A stretch of DNA of 5,436 nucleotides from an uncultured Collinsella sp. (GTDB lineage Bacteria > Actinomycetota > Coriobacteriia > Coriobacteriales > Coriobacteriaceae): contig USCS01000113.1 of the NCBI GenBank assembly GCA_900552875.1, positions 1 through 5,436 on the forward strand. The letters are read 5' to 3'. Each line of letters opens with the position of its first letter. Within the stretch, counting starts at the first letter, position 1. Positions 1 through 4,925 of this stretch are shown here, one piece after another. Below the pieces are notes generated by a model, which was given only the letters and a program-made list of their open reading frames with translations, did not search any database and was not told the DNA's origin. A program made the position numbers and the translations under genes.

Positions 1-686
1 TCCATCTGGACGTCGCGCGCGGCGGTGGCGAACTTCTCCTTCTCGTAGTCCTGGCGCACGTAGCTCTTGACCACGCGCATGCCGGTGACGTTTTCCTCAA
101 CGGATTCGTTGAGCGCGTCGTACTTGCGGAACACGCGGGCAAAGATCGGGCGCACCTTATAGATGATAAAGAACAGGCCAAAGCCCAGCAGCGGAATGAT
201 GACCAGGTAGACCATGGCGACGCTGCCGCCCATGGCGTATGCCATGGTAAAGGCAAAGACCAGCACCAGCGGCGAGCGCACGGCGATGCGGATGAGCATC
301 ATAAAGGCCTGCTGCACGTTGTTGATGTCGGTGGTGAGGCGGGTGACGAGCGAGGAGCTCGAGAACTCGTCGATGTTGGCGAAGCTGAACGTCTGGATCT
401 TGTAGAACAGGTCGTGACGCAGGTTCTTGGCAAAGCCGCAGCTGGCATGGCTGCAGGTGATGCCCGCGGCGGCGCCAAAGGCGAGTGACGTCAGCGCGAT
501 GAGTACGAGAAGGCCGGCGGTGGGCAGCATCTCGGTAACGGCGGTGCCGTCCTTGATGGCGTCGATCATGTCGGCGGTGATAAACGGGATCATCATCTGG
601 CAGATTACCTCGCCAAGCACCAGCAGCGGCGTGGCGATCGTGACCTTCATGTAATCGCGGATGCTGCCCATAAGGGTTTTAATCAT
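1..686 (-). CDS. ABC multidrug-type exporter subunit, N-terminal membrane domain (partial, 3' end off the window)
   Basis: This gene was translated by hand from an ATG at 686-684; it stays open for 228 codons to the window edge. The protein begins MIKTLMGSIRDYMKVTIATP and has hydrophobic stretches at about residues 14-36, 54-78, 132-150 and 154-176, fitting the first four helices of a type I ABC exporter membrane domain. Family-like cytoplasmic loop sequence is visible at 105-126 (IDEFSSSSLVTRLTTDINN) and 197-216 (EENVTGMRVVKSYVRQDYEK). The nucleotide-binding domain would lie beyond the left edge and is not seen. The start overlaps the stop of the MarR gene by 8 bp (ATGATTAA), so translation is probably coupled. 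In this family, a MarR gene followed by one or two half-transporters usually means a repressor-controlled heterodimeric drug or lipid exporter in the cytoplasmic membrane. The substrate cannot be read from the sequence. Confidence 0.9.
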   Translation of the reverse strand, partial: MIKTLMGSIRDYMKVTIATPLLVLGEVICQMMIPFITADMIDAIKDGTAVTEMLPTAGLLVLIALTSLAFGAAAGITCSHASCGFAKNLRHDLFYKIQTFSFANIDEFSSSSLVTRLTTDINNVQQAFMMLIRIAVRSPLVLVFAFTMAYAMGGSVAMVYLVIIPLLGFGLFFIIYKVRPIFARVFRKYDALNESVEENVTGMRVVKSYVRQDYEKEKFATAARDVQM

Positions 687-1185
687 CCAGTTCCTCCCAG
701 GTTACGCGGATTTTCTCGAGCATCTCGGCGAGCTGTTCACGCTCGTCGTGGGTGAGGGCACTAAAGGCCTGCTCTCTAAAGCGAATGCGGGCTGCCTGCT
801 CAACGCGGGCCTTTTCCCATCCCGCATCGGTCAGGCGGATGGTGAGCTGCCGACGGTCTTTGGGATTGCGACTGCGCTCGATAAGACCGCCCAGTTCGAG
901 CTTGGACAGAATCTCGGAAAGGGACCCCGGCTTGAGGTCGAAGTGCATGCCGAGCTCCTGTTGGGACAGCTCGCCGGTCGGCTGCTTGGCGAGTAGGCAG
1001 ACGATGGGCGCCTTGCCGGACACGCCGCCGCCGTGAAAGTGCATGTAGTGGCCGCAAAAGCCTAGGCCGCTCAGGATGCGCTTGGCGAGCTTGTCTTCGC
1101 CGTTAACTGCTTCGGGCACGTCTGCCGGCTGCGACGGGTCGCCGCCGGGCTCGTGCGGACGAAGGTTAAGGGGTTCATCGCACAT
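679..1185 (-). CDS. MarR-family transcriptional regulator
   Basis: The 168-residue protein has a winged helix-turn-helix at about residues 71-126: GELSQQELGMHFDLKPGSLS is the recognition region, and the wing carries the DRRQ signature (110-113), followed by LTDAGWEKA. Helical flanks (30-65 and 126-165) fit the MarR dimerisation domain. The first 28 residues are low-complexity and Pro/Gly-rich, so the ordered protein probably begins near residue 30. The ATG at 1185-1183 is supported by AAAGGAG (1204-1198), 12 bp upstream. A Cys/His cluster (C44, H46, H49, H51) sits before the DNA-binding domain and could be a ligand or metal site, which is inference. It overlaps the ABC transporter gene by 8 bp and is probably its repressor and its own, because an inverted repeat covers the promoter. 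The ligand is unknown. Confidence 0.92.
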   Translation of the reverse strand: MCDEPLNLRPHEPGGDPSQPADVPEAVNGEDKLAKRILSGLGFCGHYMHFHGGGVSGKAPIVCLLAKQPTGELSQQELGMHFDLKPGSLSEILSKLELGGLIERSRNPKDRRQLTIRLTDAGWEKARVEQAARIRFREQAFSALTHDEREQLAEMLEKIRVTWEELDD

Positions 1186-1206
1186 GAATTCGTATCGCTC
1201 CTTTCT

Positions 1207-1242
1207 TTAGTTAGGTAGTGGGATTGTTTTGTGCCTAACTAA
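1207..1242. promoter_or_regulatory. Candidate MarR operator: 9+9 bp inverted repeat over the -10 and start site
   Basis: TTAGTTAGG (1207-1215) and its exact reverse complement CCTAACTAA (1234-1242) are separated by 18 bp. The right arm overlaps the -10 box and predicted start site of the marR promoter, and the left arm lies just ahead of its ribosome binding site. Each arm carries a tandem TTAG/CTAA element, typical of short AT-containing MarR half-sites. Bound repressor would block RNA polymerase, implying autoregulation. Binding by this particular MarR is inferred from position. Confidence 0.6.
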
Positions 1243-1269
1243 TCTAGGAGTGCTAAACAAGAATGTCAA
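1241..1269 (-). promoter_or_regulatory. Sigma-A type promoter of the marR-ABC operon
   Basis: Read on the minus strand, a perfect -35 box TTGACA (1269-1264) is followed by a 17 bp spacer and the -10 box TAGATT (1246-1241, four of six consensus bases). Transcription would begin near 1234, giving a leader of about 48 nt to the MarR start codon. Box quality, spacing and location all agree. Confidence 0.75.
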
Positions 1270-1286
1270 GGTACCAAACTTATATA

Positions 1287-1314
1287 GTTACGGCGTTTTA
1301 CCAAACGCCGTAAC
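1287..1314. repeat. Perfect 12 bp hairpin with a 4-nt loop
   Basis: GTTACGGCGTTT (1287-1298) pairs with AAACGCCGTAAC (1303-1314) around the loop TACC. Neither strand has a clear T-run after the stem: on the minus strand it is followed by TATATAAG, and on the plus strand by CGGCCG. It is therefore not a textbook intrinsic terminator. It lies about 18 bp upstream of the marR -35 box and could insulate that promoter, bind a protein, or be a small dispersed repeat. Confidence 0.6.
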
Positions 1315-1327
1315 CGGCCGACGCTGC

Positions 1328-1425
1328 AAACGTTCCTAAGCGGCAATCTGGCGTTCAATCGTCGGGCATGGCCACAAGGCCTATGCCCTCCTCTTTCACG
1401 CCACCTTGCTCGCTTAGGAACGTTT
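1328..1425. repeat. 98-nt near-continuous stem-loop (structured RNA or hairpin repeat element)
   Basis: Four helices stack in one hairpin: AAACGTTCCTAAGCG (1328-1342) with 1411-1425, 15 bp perfect; GCAA (1343-1346) with 1406-1409, one bulged T; TGGCGT (1349-1354) with ACGCCA (1398-1403); and GGGCATGGCC (1364-1373) with 1378-1388, one bulged T, closing on the loop ACAA. That is about 35 base pairs in 98 nt. It could be a small RNA, a leader element of the kinase mRNA, or a hairpin-type miniature mobile element. The five bases CGCTG occur just outside both ends (1322-1326 and 1427-1431), which might be a target duplication or chance. The sequence does not decide the strand. No known RNA family is recognised. 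Confidence 0.6.
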
Positions 1426-1431
1426 TCGCTG

Positions 1432-1507
1432 TCCGTCCTCTACCTGCGGCGTTGCCCTGGTTGTTGCTGGGGCAAGTGATCCGTGGGGGACGGAGGAAAA
1501 GGGATCA
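1432..1507 (+). other. Possible alternative stems upstream of the kinase gene
   Basis: TCCGTCC (1432-1438) can pair with GGACGGA (1488-1494), enclosing a second stem TTGCCC (1452-1457) with GGGCAA (1470-1475). A third pairing, TGATCC (1477-1482) with GGATCA (1502-1507), places the GGACGGA strand in its loop, so its stem crosses the first one. The polypurine tract 1483-1504 is the shared element. This could be an attenuator-like leader or a dispersed repeat. The stems are only 6-7 bp, so the evidence is modest. Confidence 0.3.
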
Positions 1508-1620
1508 TTTTCCGAAACCTTTCCGCAACAATGCGCTCTTCGCGGCCCTGGCGCCTGCTCGCAACGTTCCCTGCGCTACACTTAGTCGCATTGTGGCGCT
1601 GCCGCGCCGTGCCCGAACCA

Positions 1621-1626
1621 AGGGGG
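1621..1626 (+). promoter_or_regulatory. Ribosome binding site that fixes the kinase start
   Basis: AGGGGG lies 6 bp before the ATG at 1633. It supports this start over an upstream in-frame ATG at 1483, which would add 50 residues with no family resemblance. Confidence 0.7.
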
Positions 1627-1632
1627 ACTCTC

Positions 1633-2457
1633 ATGAAGAACACTCAGCTGCTGCTGATCAACGATATGTGCGGCTACGGCAAAGTCGCGCTTTCCGCCAT
1701 GCTGCCAGTGCTGTCGCATATGGGCTACCGCATCCACAACCTGCCGACGGCGCTTGTGTCCGATACGCTCAACTATCCCAAGTTCTACATCCATGACACC
1801 ACGGAGTACGTGCGTCAGAGTCTTGCCATCTGGGAAGAGCTCGGCTTTGAGTTCGATGCCATCTCGACCGGCTTTATTGTGACCGAGGAAGAGACGCGCA
1901 TCATCTCGGACTTTTGCCACCGCCGTGCGCAGAAGGGCACCAAGGTGTTCGTCGACCCCATCATGGGCGACAACGGCAAGCTCTATGCGGGCGTGCCCGA
2001 GTCCACGATCGGTCTCATGAGGCACCTGCTCGAGTGCGCCGACTACGCGGTACCCAACTATACTGAGGCGTGCCTGCTTGCCGATAGGCCTATCGCCGAG
2101 CAAATTACGCCCGATGAGGCCCGTGACCTTGTGGACGCCGTGCGCGAGCTGGGTGCCAAATCTGTGGTCATTACGAGCGCCGTAGTCAATGGCACGAACG
2201 CGGTTATCGGTTACGACCATGTGGCGGGGGAGTACTTTACGATTCCCTTTGAGCTCATTCCGGTCTATTTCCCGGGCACGGGCGACACGTTCTCGGCGGT
2301 GCTCGTCGGCCGCGTTATGGCAGGTTGGAGCCTGCAGCGCGCGACGTCCGATGCTATGCGCGTGGTGGCTGAGCTTATCGAGCGCAATGCCGATCAAGAG
2401 GACAAGTCGGCCGGCCTGCCCATCGAGGCCTGCCTGGATGTGATCGACCATGAGTAA
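1633..2457 (+). CDS. Pyridoxal/pyridoxamine kinase, PfkB (ribokinase) fold
   Basis: The 274-residue protein has the usual length and order of a PdxY/PdxK-type kinase, which phosphorylates the 5' hydroxyl of pyridoxal, pyridoxamine or pyridoxine with ATP in vitamin B6 salvage in the cytoplasm. Visible landmarks are the N-terminal substrate strand LLLINDMCGYGKVALSAMLP (6-25), DPIMGDNGKLY (108-118), the PNYTEA motif (141-146), an ITSAVVNG strand near 180-187, and the anion-hole/catalytic motif FPGTGDTFSA (213-222) with Asp218 as the expected base. The start is set by AGGGGG 6 bp upstream. The stop overlaps the next gene by 8 bp, so the two are probably co-translated. Known relatives can also act on hydroxymethylpyrimidine (ThiD-like), so substrate choice among B6 vitamers or HMP stays open and no gene symbol is given. 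Confidence 0.9.
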   Translation: MKNTQLLLINDMCGYGKVALSAMLPVLSHMGYRIHNLPTALVSDTLNYPKFYIHDTTEYVRQSLAIWEELGFEFDAISTGFIVTEEETRIISDFCHRRAQKGTKVFVDPIMGDNGKLYAGVPESTIGLMRHLLECADYAVPNYTEACLLADRPIAEQITPDEARDLVDAVRELGAKSVVITSAVVNGTNAVIGYDHVAGEYFTIPFELIPVYFPGTGDTFSAVLVGRVMAGWSLQRATSDAMRVVAELIERNADQEDKSAGLPIEACLDVIDHE

Positions 2458-2779
2458 CGCTGGCGAGGGCGGCATCAAGCCTGCGGGCGAGAACAAGCCG
2501 CTCGGCGCGCCGCGTGGCAAGCGTCCGCGTATCCGCGTGAGCTGCGTGGACCAGCTGGGTGCGTGCCGCTGCCACCATGGTCACAAGCCGGGCGATGTCT
2601 TCGACTTCGATCGCGATCGCGGCAAGATGTGCGCCATGGCCTGCCACGTGGGCTTTCCCTATATCGATATCCTGCGCTATGGCGGAACCGTGCCCGGCAA
2701 CGAGCCAGGTACGGCAAAGTTCTGCTGCCCCGAGGTCGATACGCTGAACATTTGGCTCGCCGAGATCGTTGACGAGTAG
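2450..2779 (+). CDS. Small Cys-rich protein, TIGR04076-like, coupled to the kinase
   Basis: The 109-residue protein starts at an ATG inside the kinase stop region (ATGAGTAA) and has no clear ribosome binding site of its own, so translation probably depends on coupling. After a polar low-complexity tail (1-26), the core contains HHGHKPGDVFDF (42-53), CAMACHVGFPYIDILRYGG (61-79) and FCCPE (91-95). This order (GHK-GD, then C-x3-C near a PYI-LR-GG segment, then CCP) matches my recollection of TIGR04076, a family of short uncharacterised proteins common in anaerobes. Cysteines at 32, 39, 41, 61, 65, 92 and 93 and histidines at 42, 43, 45 and 66 suggest a metal or iron-sulfur site, which is inference. 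No signal peptide or membrane segment is seen. Its function is unknown, and its link to B6 metabolism rests only on gene order. Confidence 0.8.
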   Translation: MSNAGEGGIKPAGENKPLGAPRGKRPRIRVSCVDQLGACRCHHGHKPGDVFDFDRDRGKMCAMACHVGFPYIDILRYGGTVPGNEPGTAKFCCPEVDTLNIWLAEIVDE

Positions 2780-2787
2780 TCGAGCGC

Positions 2788-2820
2788 AATGTGACAAAGG
2801 GACAGCCCCTTTGACACATT
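2788..2820. repeat. Palindromic repeat copy 1, possible terminator
   Basis: AATGTGACAAAGGG (2788-2801) pairs with CCCTTTGACACATT (2807-2820) with one A/A mismatch around the loop ACAGC. It begins 8 bp after the stop of the small Cys-rich gene, so it may end that operon's transcript, although there is no T-run directly after it. A close copy lies at 4336-4366, after the ATPase gene. Together they border the ATPase unit. Confidence 0.75.
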
Positions 2821-2845
2821 CGCCGGTGGTGCCCCTTCTTTTGCT

Positions 2846-2851
2846 TATAAT
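2846..2851 (+). promoter_or_regulatory. Candidate -10 box for the ATPase gene
   Basis: A perfect TATAAT lies in the AT-rich leader, with TG two bases ahead of it. No good -35 box is found at 16-18 bp: the nearest TTGACA (2811-2816) is 29 bp away and sits in the palindrome. Transcription from here would start near 2858 and place the 33-bp repeats in the leader RNA. A second possible -10, TATAAA at 2918-2923, would instead put two of the repeats upstream of the start site. Confidence 0.35.
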
Positions 2852-2949
2852 CTCAAATCTCTGCATTTCATCCGATTTTAGGTTCTAAAAATTCTGCGTT
2901 TCATCGATAATCAAGCATATAAAACTTTGCATTACATTCGATGACACTG
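2851..2949 (+). repeat. Three imperfect direct repeats with an exact 33 bp period, upstream of the ATPase
   Basis: The cores are CTGCATTTCATCCGAT (2861-2876), CTGCGTTTCATCGAT (2894-2908, one base shorter) and TTGCATTACATTCGAT (2927-2942). Core starts are 33 bp apart both times. Similarity extends leftwards through an A-rich segment (TCTCAAA, TCTAAAA, ATATAAA), giving about 26 related bases per 33. The last unit ends just before the ATPase ribosome binding site. A 33 bp spacing is about three helical turns, so proteins on the cores would sit on one face of the DNA. Operator iterons are the simplest reading. Confidence 0.65.
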
Positions 2950-2961
2950 AGGGGAGAGCCT

Positions 2962-4323
2962 ATGCTGCGCAGGAAAATAGCGGCAGAGCTGGAGCGTTGG
3001 CTGAAGCCTTCCGAGCAAAAGGCCTTGTTCATTACGGGTTCTCGCCAGATTGGCAAAAGCTATTCGATTCGCGCATTTGGCAAAGCCAACCATGCAACCT
3101 ACATCGAGCTTAACCTCATGGAAAATCGCCAGGCAAAAGATGCTCTTCTCGAGGCGCGGGATGCCGATGATTTCATCAGCAGGGTGACGCTTCTTTCGGG
3201 AAAGTCGATTGCACCAGGCAAAACGCTCGTGTTTATCGATGAGGTCCAGGAGGCCCCCGACATCATGACGATGGCAAAGTTCCTTGTTGAGGACGGGAGG
3301 TGCCGCTGGGCGTTTTCGGGGTCAATGCTCGGGACTCAGTTCAAGGGCGTCAGGTCCTATCCCGTGGGGTATGTTCACGAGCTTAGGATGTTCCCGCTCG
3401 ATTTTGAGGAGTTTTGCTGGGCAATCGGGGTGAGCGAGGGGGCTCGCCAAACGATACGTGACGCGTGTATCAGCGAGAGGCCCGTTCCTGATTACATTCA
3501 TGACGCGATGATGGCAAACTTCAGGACCTATACCGTTGTCGGCGGAATGCCGGAGGTCGTGCAGCGTTTCCTTGACACGCGGGGCGACCTTGCCTCTGTT
3601 CGTCAGCTGCAGTCAGAGCTCAACGAACAGTACCGGCGGGATATCTCCAAGTATGCAAGCGGGCGAGCCCTTCAGGTGCAGAGCATCTACGATCAGCTCC
3701 CTATTATGCTCGAGGGCGAAAACAAGCGCTTCGTGCTCAATTCCATTGACCCTAAGGCGCACTACGAGAAGTATCAGCGAGATTTTGTATGGCTTGTCGA
3801 TGCCGGCGTTGCTCTCAAAGCCGATATCGTAACCGAGCCAAAATCGCCCCTGCTCAAGACGGCACGGCCATCGCAGTTCAAGCTATATCAATCGGATACG
3901 GGCATGTTGATGGCGCGCTACCCCGTTGGAGTCGCCCAAGCGGCGTATCTTGATAGCAAGGAGCCCAATCTGGGCGGCATTTACGAAAACGTGGTGGCCC
4001 AGCAGCTGACTGCCCAAAATCGCCAGCTTTACTACTATCAGACAAAAAAGCGCGGTGAAGTGGACTTTGTGGTCGATGGACCGGATGGGACGGCTGTTCC
4101 GATCGAGGTTAAATCGGGCTCCTATTACCACGCGCACGCTGCGCTCGGTCATGTGCTTGATACGGCTGAATATGGCGTAAGGCTCGGGATTGTTTTCTCG
4201 AGAGGCAACGTTGAGCGCAACGGAGCGGTTCTCTATTTGCCGCTATATGCGACCTGGGCCCTTTCGGATGTTCTGGGCGACTCCTGCGCCGAGGGGATAA
4301 AGCTGGAGGTCAAGCCGGTCTAG
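2962..4323 (+). CDS. AAA_14/DUF4143-type ATPase with C-terminal PD-(D/E)xK-like motif
   Basis: The 453-residue protein begins MLRRKIAAELERWL, as family members typically do. The ATPase domain shows Walker A GSRQIGKS (26-33), Walker B LVFIDE (89-94) and a sensor-like FSGS (118-121). The middle (about 185-330) is helical and fits DUF4143. The C-terminal part has GGIYENVVAQQL (338-349), YYYQTKKRGEVDFVVDG (357-373) and PIEVKSG (380-386). E366/D368 with E382-x-K384 resembles a PD-(D/E)xK nuclease core, but cleavage is not shown for the family as far as I know. I chose the ATG at 2962 because GAGGGGAG precedes it at 5 bp; an in-frame ATG at 2941 lies inside the third 33-bp repeat and has no such site. 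It is monocistronic and bordered by two related palindromes. Such ATPases are often scattered in variable genome regions, and their cellular role is unknown. Confidence 0.88.
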   Translation: MLRRKIAAELERWLKPSEQKALFITGSRQIGKSYSIRAFGKANHATYIELNLMENRQAKDALLEARDADDFISRVTLLSGKSIAPGKTLVFIDEVQEAPDIMTMAKFLVEDGRCRWAFSGSMLGTQFKGVRSYPVGYVHELRMFPLDFEEFCWAIGVSEGARQTIRDACISERPVPDYIHDAMMANFRTYTVVGGMPEVVQRFLDTRGDLASVRQLQSELNEQYRRDISKYASGRALQVQSIYDQLPIMLEGENKRFVLNSIDPKAHYEKYQRDFVWLVDAGVALKADIVTEPKSPLLKTARPSQFKLYQSDTGMLMARYPVGVAQAAYLDSKEPNLGGIYENVVAQQLTAQNRQLYYYQTKKRGEVDFVVDGPDGTAVPIEVKSGSYYHAHAALGHVLDTAEYGVRLGIVFSRGNVERNGAVLYLPLYATWALSDVLGDSCAEGIKLEVKPV

Positions 4324-4335
4324 GGCTAGTCCCGG

Positions 4336-4366
4336 ATGCGACAAAGGGACAGTCCCTTTGTCGCAT
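4336..4366. repeat. Palindromic repeat copy 2, possible bidirectional terminator
   Basis: ATGCGACAAAGGGAC (4336-4350) and GTCCCTTTGTCGCAT (4352-4366) form a perfect 15 bp inverted repeat around one base. It starts 12 bp after the ATPase stop and lies between convergent genes, a good place for a two-way terminator, although T-runs are lacking. It matches the copy at 2788-2820 except for a few substitutions, some of which are compensatory (for example the G/C pair replacing a T/A pair near the outer end). Confidence 0.8.
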
Positions 4367-4393
4367 TCATGAGCGTGGATTTTCTCCCGTTTA

Positions 4394-4419
4394 GGGCGCG
4401 GTTCGTGCGCCCACGAACC
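4394..4419 (-). terminator. Possible terminator hairpin after the phosphatase gene, with an alternative fold
   Basis: On the minus strand, GGTTCGTG (4419-4412) pairs with CACGAACC (4407-4400) around a 4-nt loop, right at the phosphatase stop codon. A competing stem, GGGCGC with GCGCCC (4394-4399 with 4407-4412), uses part of the same bases. No T-run follows, so intrinsic termination is uncertain. Confidence 0.35.
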
Positions 4420-4865
4420 TACAGCTGCTCGAGCATGGCGGTGCAGCCGGCGATCACGTCGCGGTAGGTGGCATCGAAATTGCCGGTGTACCAGGGATCG
4501 GCCACGTCGCCGGGGCGATCAGTCCAATCGAGCAAGCGCGTAATCTTGCCGTCGGGGTCGTCGCCAAAGATGCGACGCAGGCCACGCGCGTTCTCAGCAT
4601 CCATATAGACAATATGGTCCCAGTCGCCATACTCCGCGCGACGCACCTGACGTGCGCGATGTGCGACGACGGGAATCCCGACCTCGCGTAGCTTGGCAAC
4701 GGTACCGTGATGTGGCGGGTTGCCAATCTCCTCGGTCGAGGTCGCAGCGGAATCAATGACAAACTCGCCCGCGCGCCCGGCGCGCCGCACCAGCTCGGTA
4801 AACACCGACTCGGCCATCGTCGAGCGACAGATATTGCCGTGACAGATAAACAGTACGCGTTGCAT
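4419..4865 (-). CDS. Low-molecular-weight protein tyrosine phosphatase
   Basis: The 148-residue protein starts MQRVLFICHGNICRSTMAES, which contains the P-loop C-x5-R-S: C8 is the expected nucleophile and R14 the phosphate-binding arginine. Asp123 in VADPWYTG (121-128) is the expected general acid, followed by a tyrosine, as in active family members. The length is normal for the family. The ATG at 4865-4863 is preceded by GAAAGG (4880-4875) at 9 bp; a longer frame with 19 extra residues (start at 4922) has no site and adds no family sequence. Such cytosolic enzymes remove phosphate from tyrosine, or in some bacteria arginine, of proteins such as exopolysaccharide kinases. No partner kinase is in the window. 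The upstream SIS gene is 60 bp away on the same strand, so an operon is possible. Confidence 0.93.
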   Translation of the reverse strand: MQRVLFICHGNICRSTMAESVFTELVRRAGRAGEFVIDSAATSTEEIGNPPHHGTVAKLREVGIPVVAHRARQVRRAEYGDWDHIVYMDAENARGLRRIFGDDPDGKITRLLDWTDRPGDVADPWYTGNFDATYRDVIAGCTAMLEQL

Positions 4866-4925
4866 AGAACGATACCTTTCATATAGAAGGCCGCTAAAGA
4901 GTCGAAGCCGGGCGCATGCCAAGTT

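Larger units (their letters stand above)
1186..1632. other. Divergent intergenic region (447 bp) without a supported protein gene
   Basis: This gap separates the minus-strand marR operon from the plus-strand kinase gene. From left to right it holds the marR ribosome binding site, operator and promoter (1198-1269), a perfect 12 bp hairpin (1287-1314), a 98-nt hairpin (1328-1425), and a GC-rich stretch with several smaller stems (1432-1507). The remaining 125 bp lead to the kinase start. Open frames crossing it have no recognisable protein sequence and no ribosome binding site. The only weak promoter hint for the kinase is TACACT at 1577-1582, with no convincing -35 box. If the kinase promoter lies further upstream, the stems would be in its leader RNA. 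Confidence 0.7.

Noticed and set aside
661..996. Plus-strand open frame over the MarR gene
   Set aside because: The minus-strand frame has a full MarR domain, promoter and ribosome binding site; this frame is its antisense shadow.
1483..1632. 50-residue N-terminal extension of the kinase from an upstream ATG
   Set aside because: The added residues resemble no kinase sequence, the upstream ATG has no suitable site, and AGGGGG sits 6 bp before the ATG at 1633.
1368..1796. 142-codon plus-strand frame crossing the hairpin and the kinase start
   Set aside because: It runs out of frame into the kinase, is Arg/Ala-rich without a domain, and has no ribosome binding site.
1582..2520. 312-codon open frame antisense to the kinase
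   Set aside because: It is Arg/His/Gly-rich with no recognisable domain and mirrors the GC-rich codon pattern of the real gene on the other strand.
2375..2866. 163-codon minus-strand frame over the kinase end and small Cys-rich gene
   Set aside because: It has no family resemblance and conflicts with two supported overlapping genes on the plus strand.
2851..2949. CRISPR array
   Set aside because: There are only three degenerate units, the related segment fills about 26 of 33 bases leaving no real spacers, and no cas gene is present.
2941..2961. Earlier ATG as the ATPase start
   Set aside because: It lies in the third repeat without a ribosome binding site; the ATG at 2962 has GAGGGGAG at 5 bp and gives the usual family N-terminus.
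4866..4922. 19-residue extension of the phosphatase
   Set aside because: The P-loop normally begins within about 10 residues of the start, and GAAAGG precedes the ATG at 4865.
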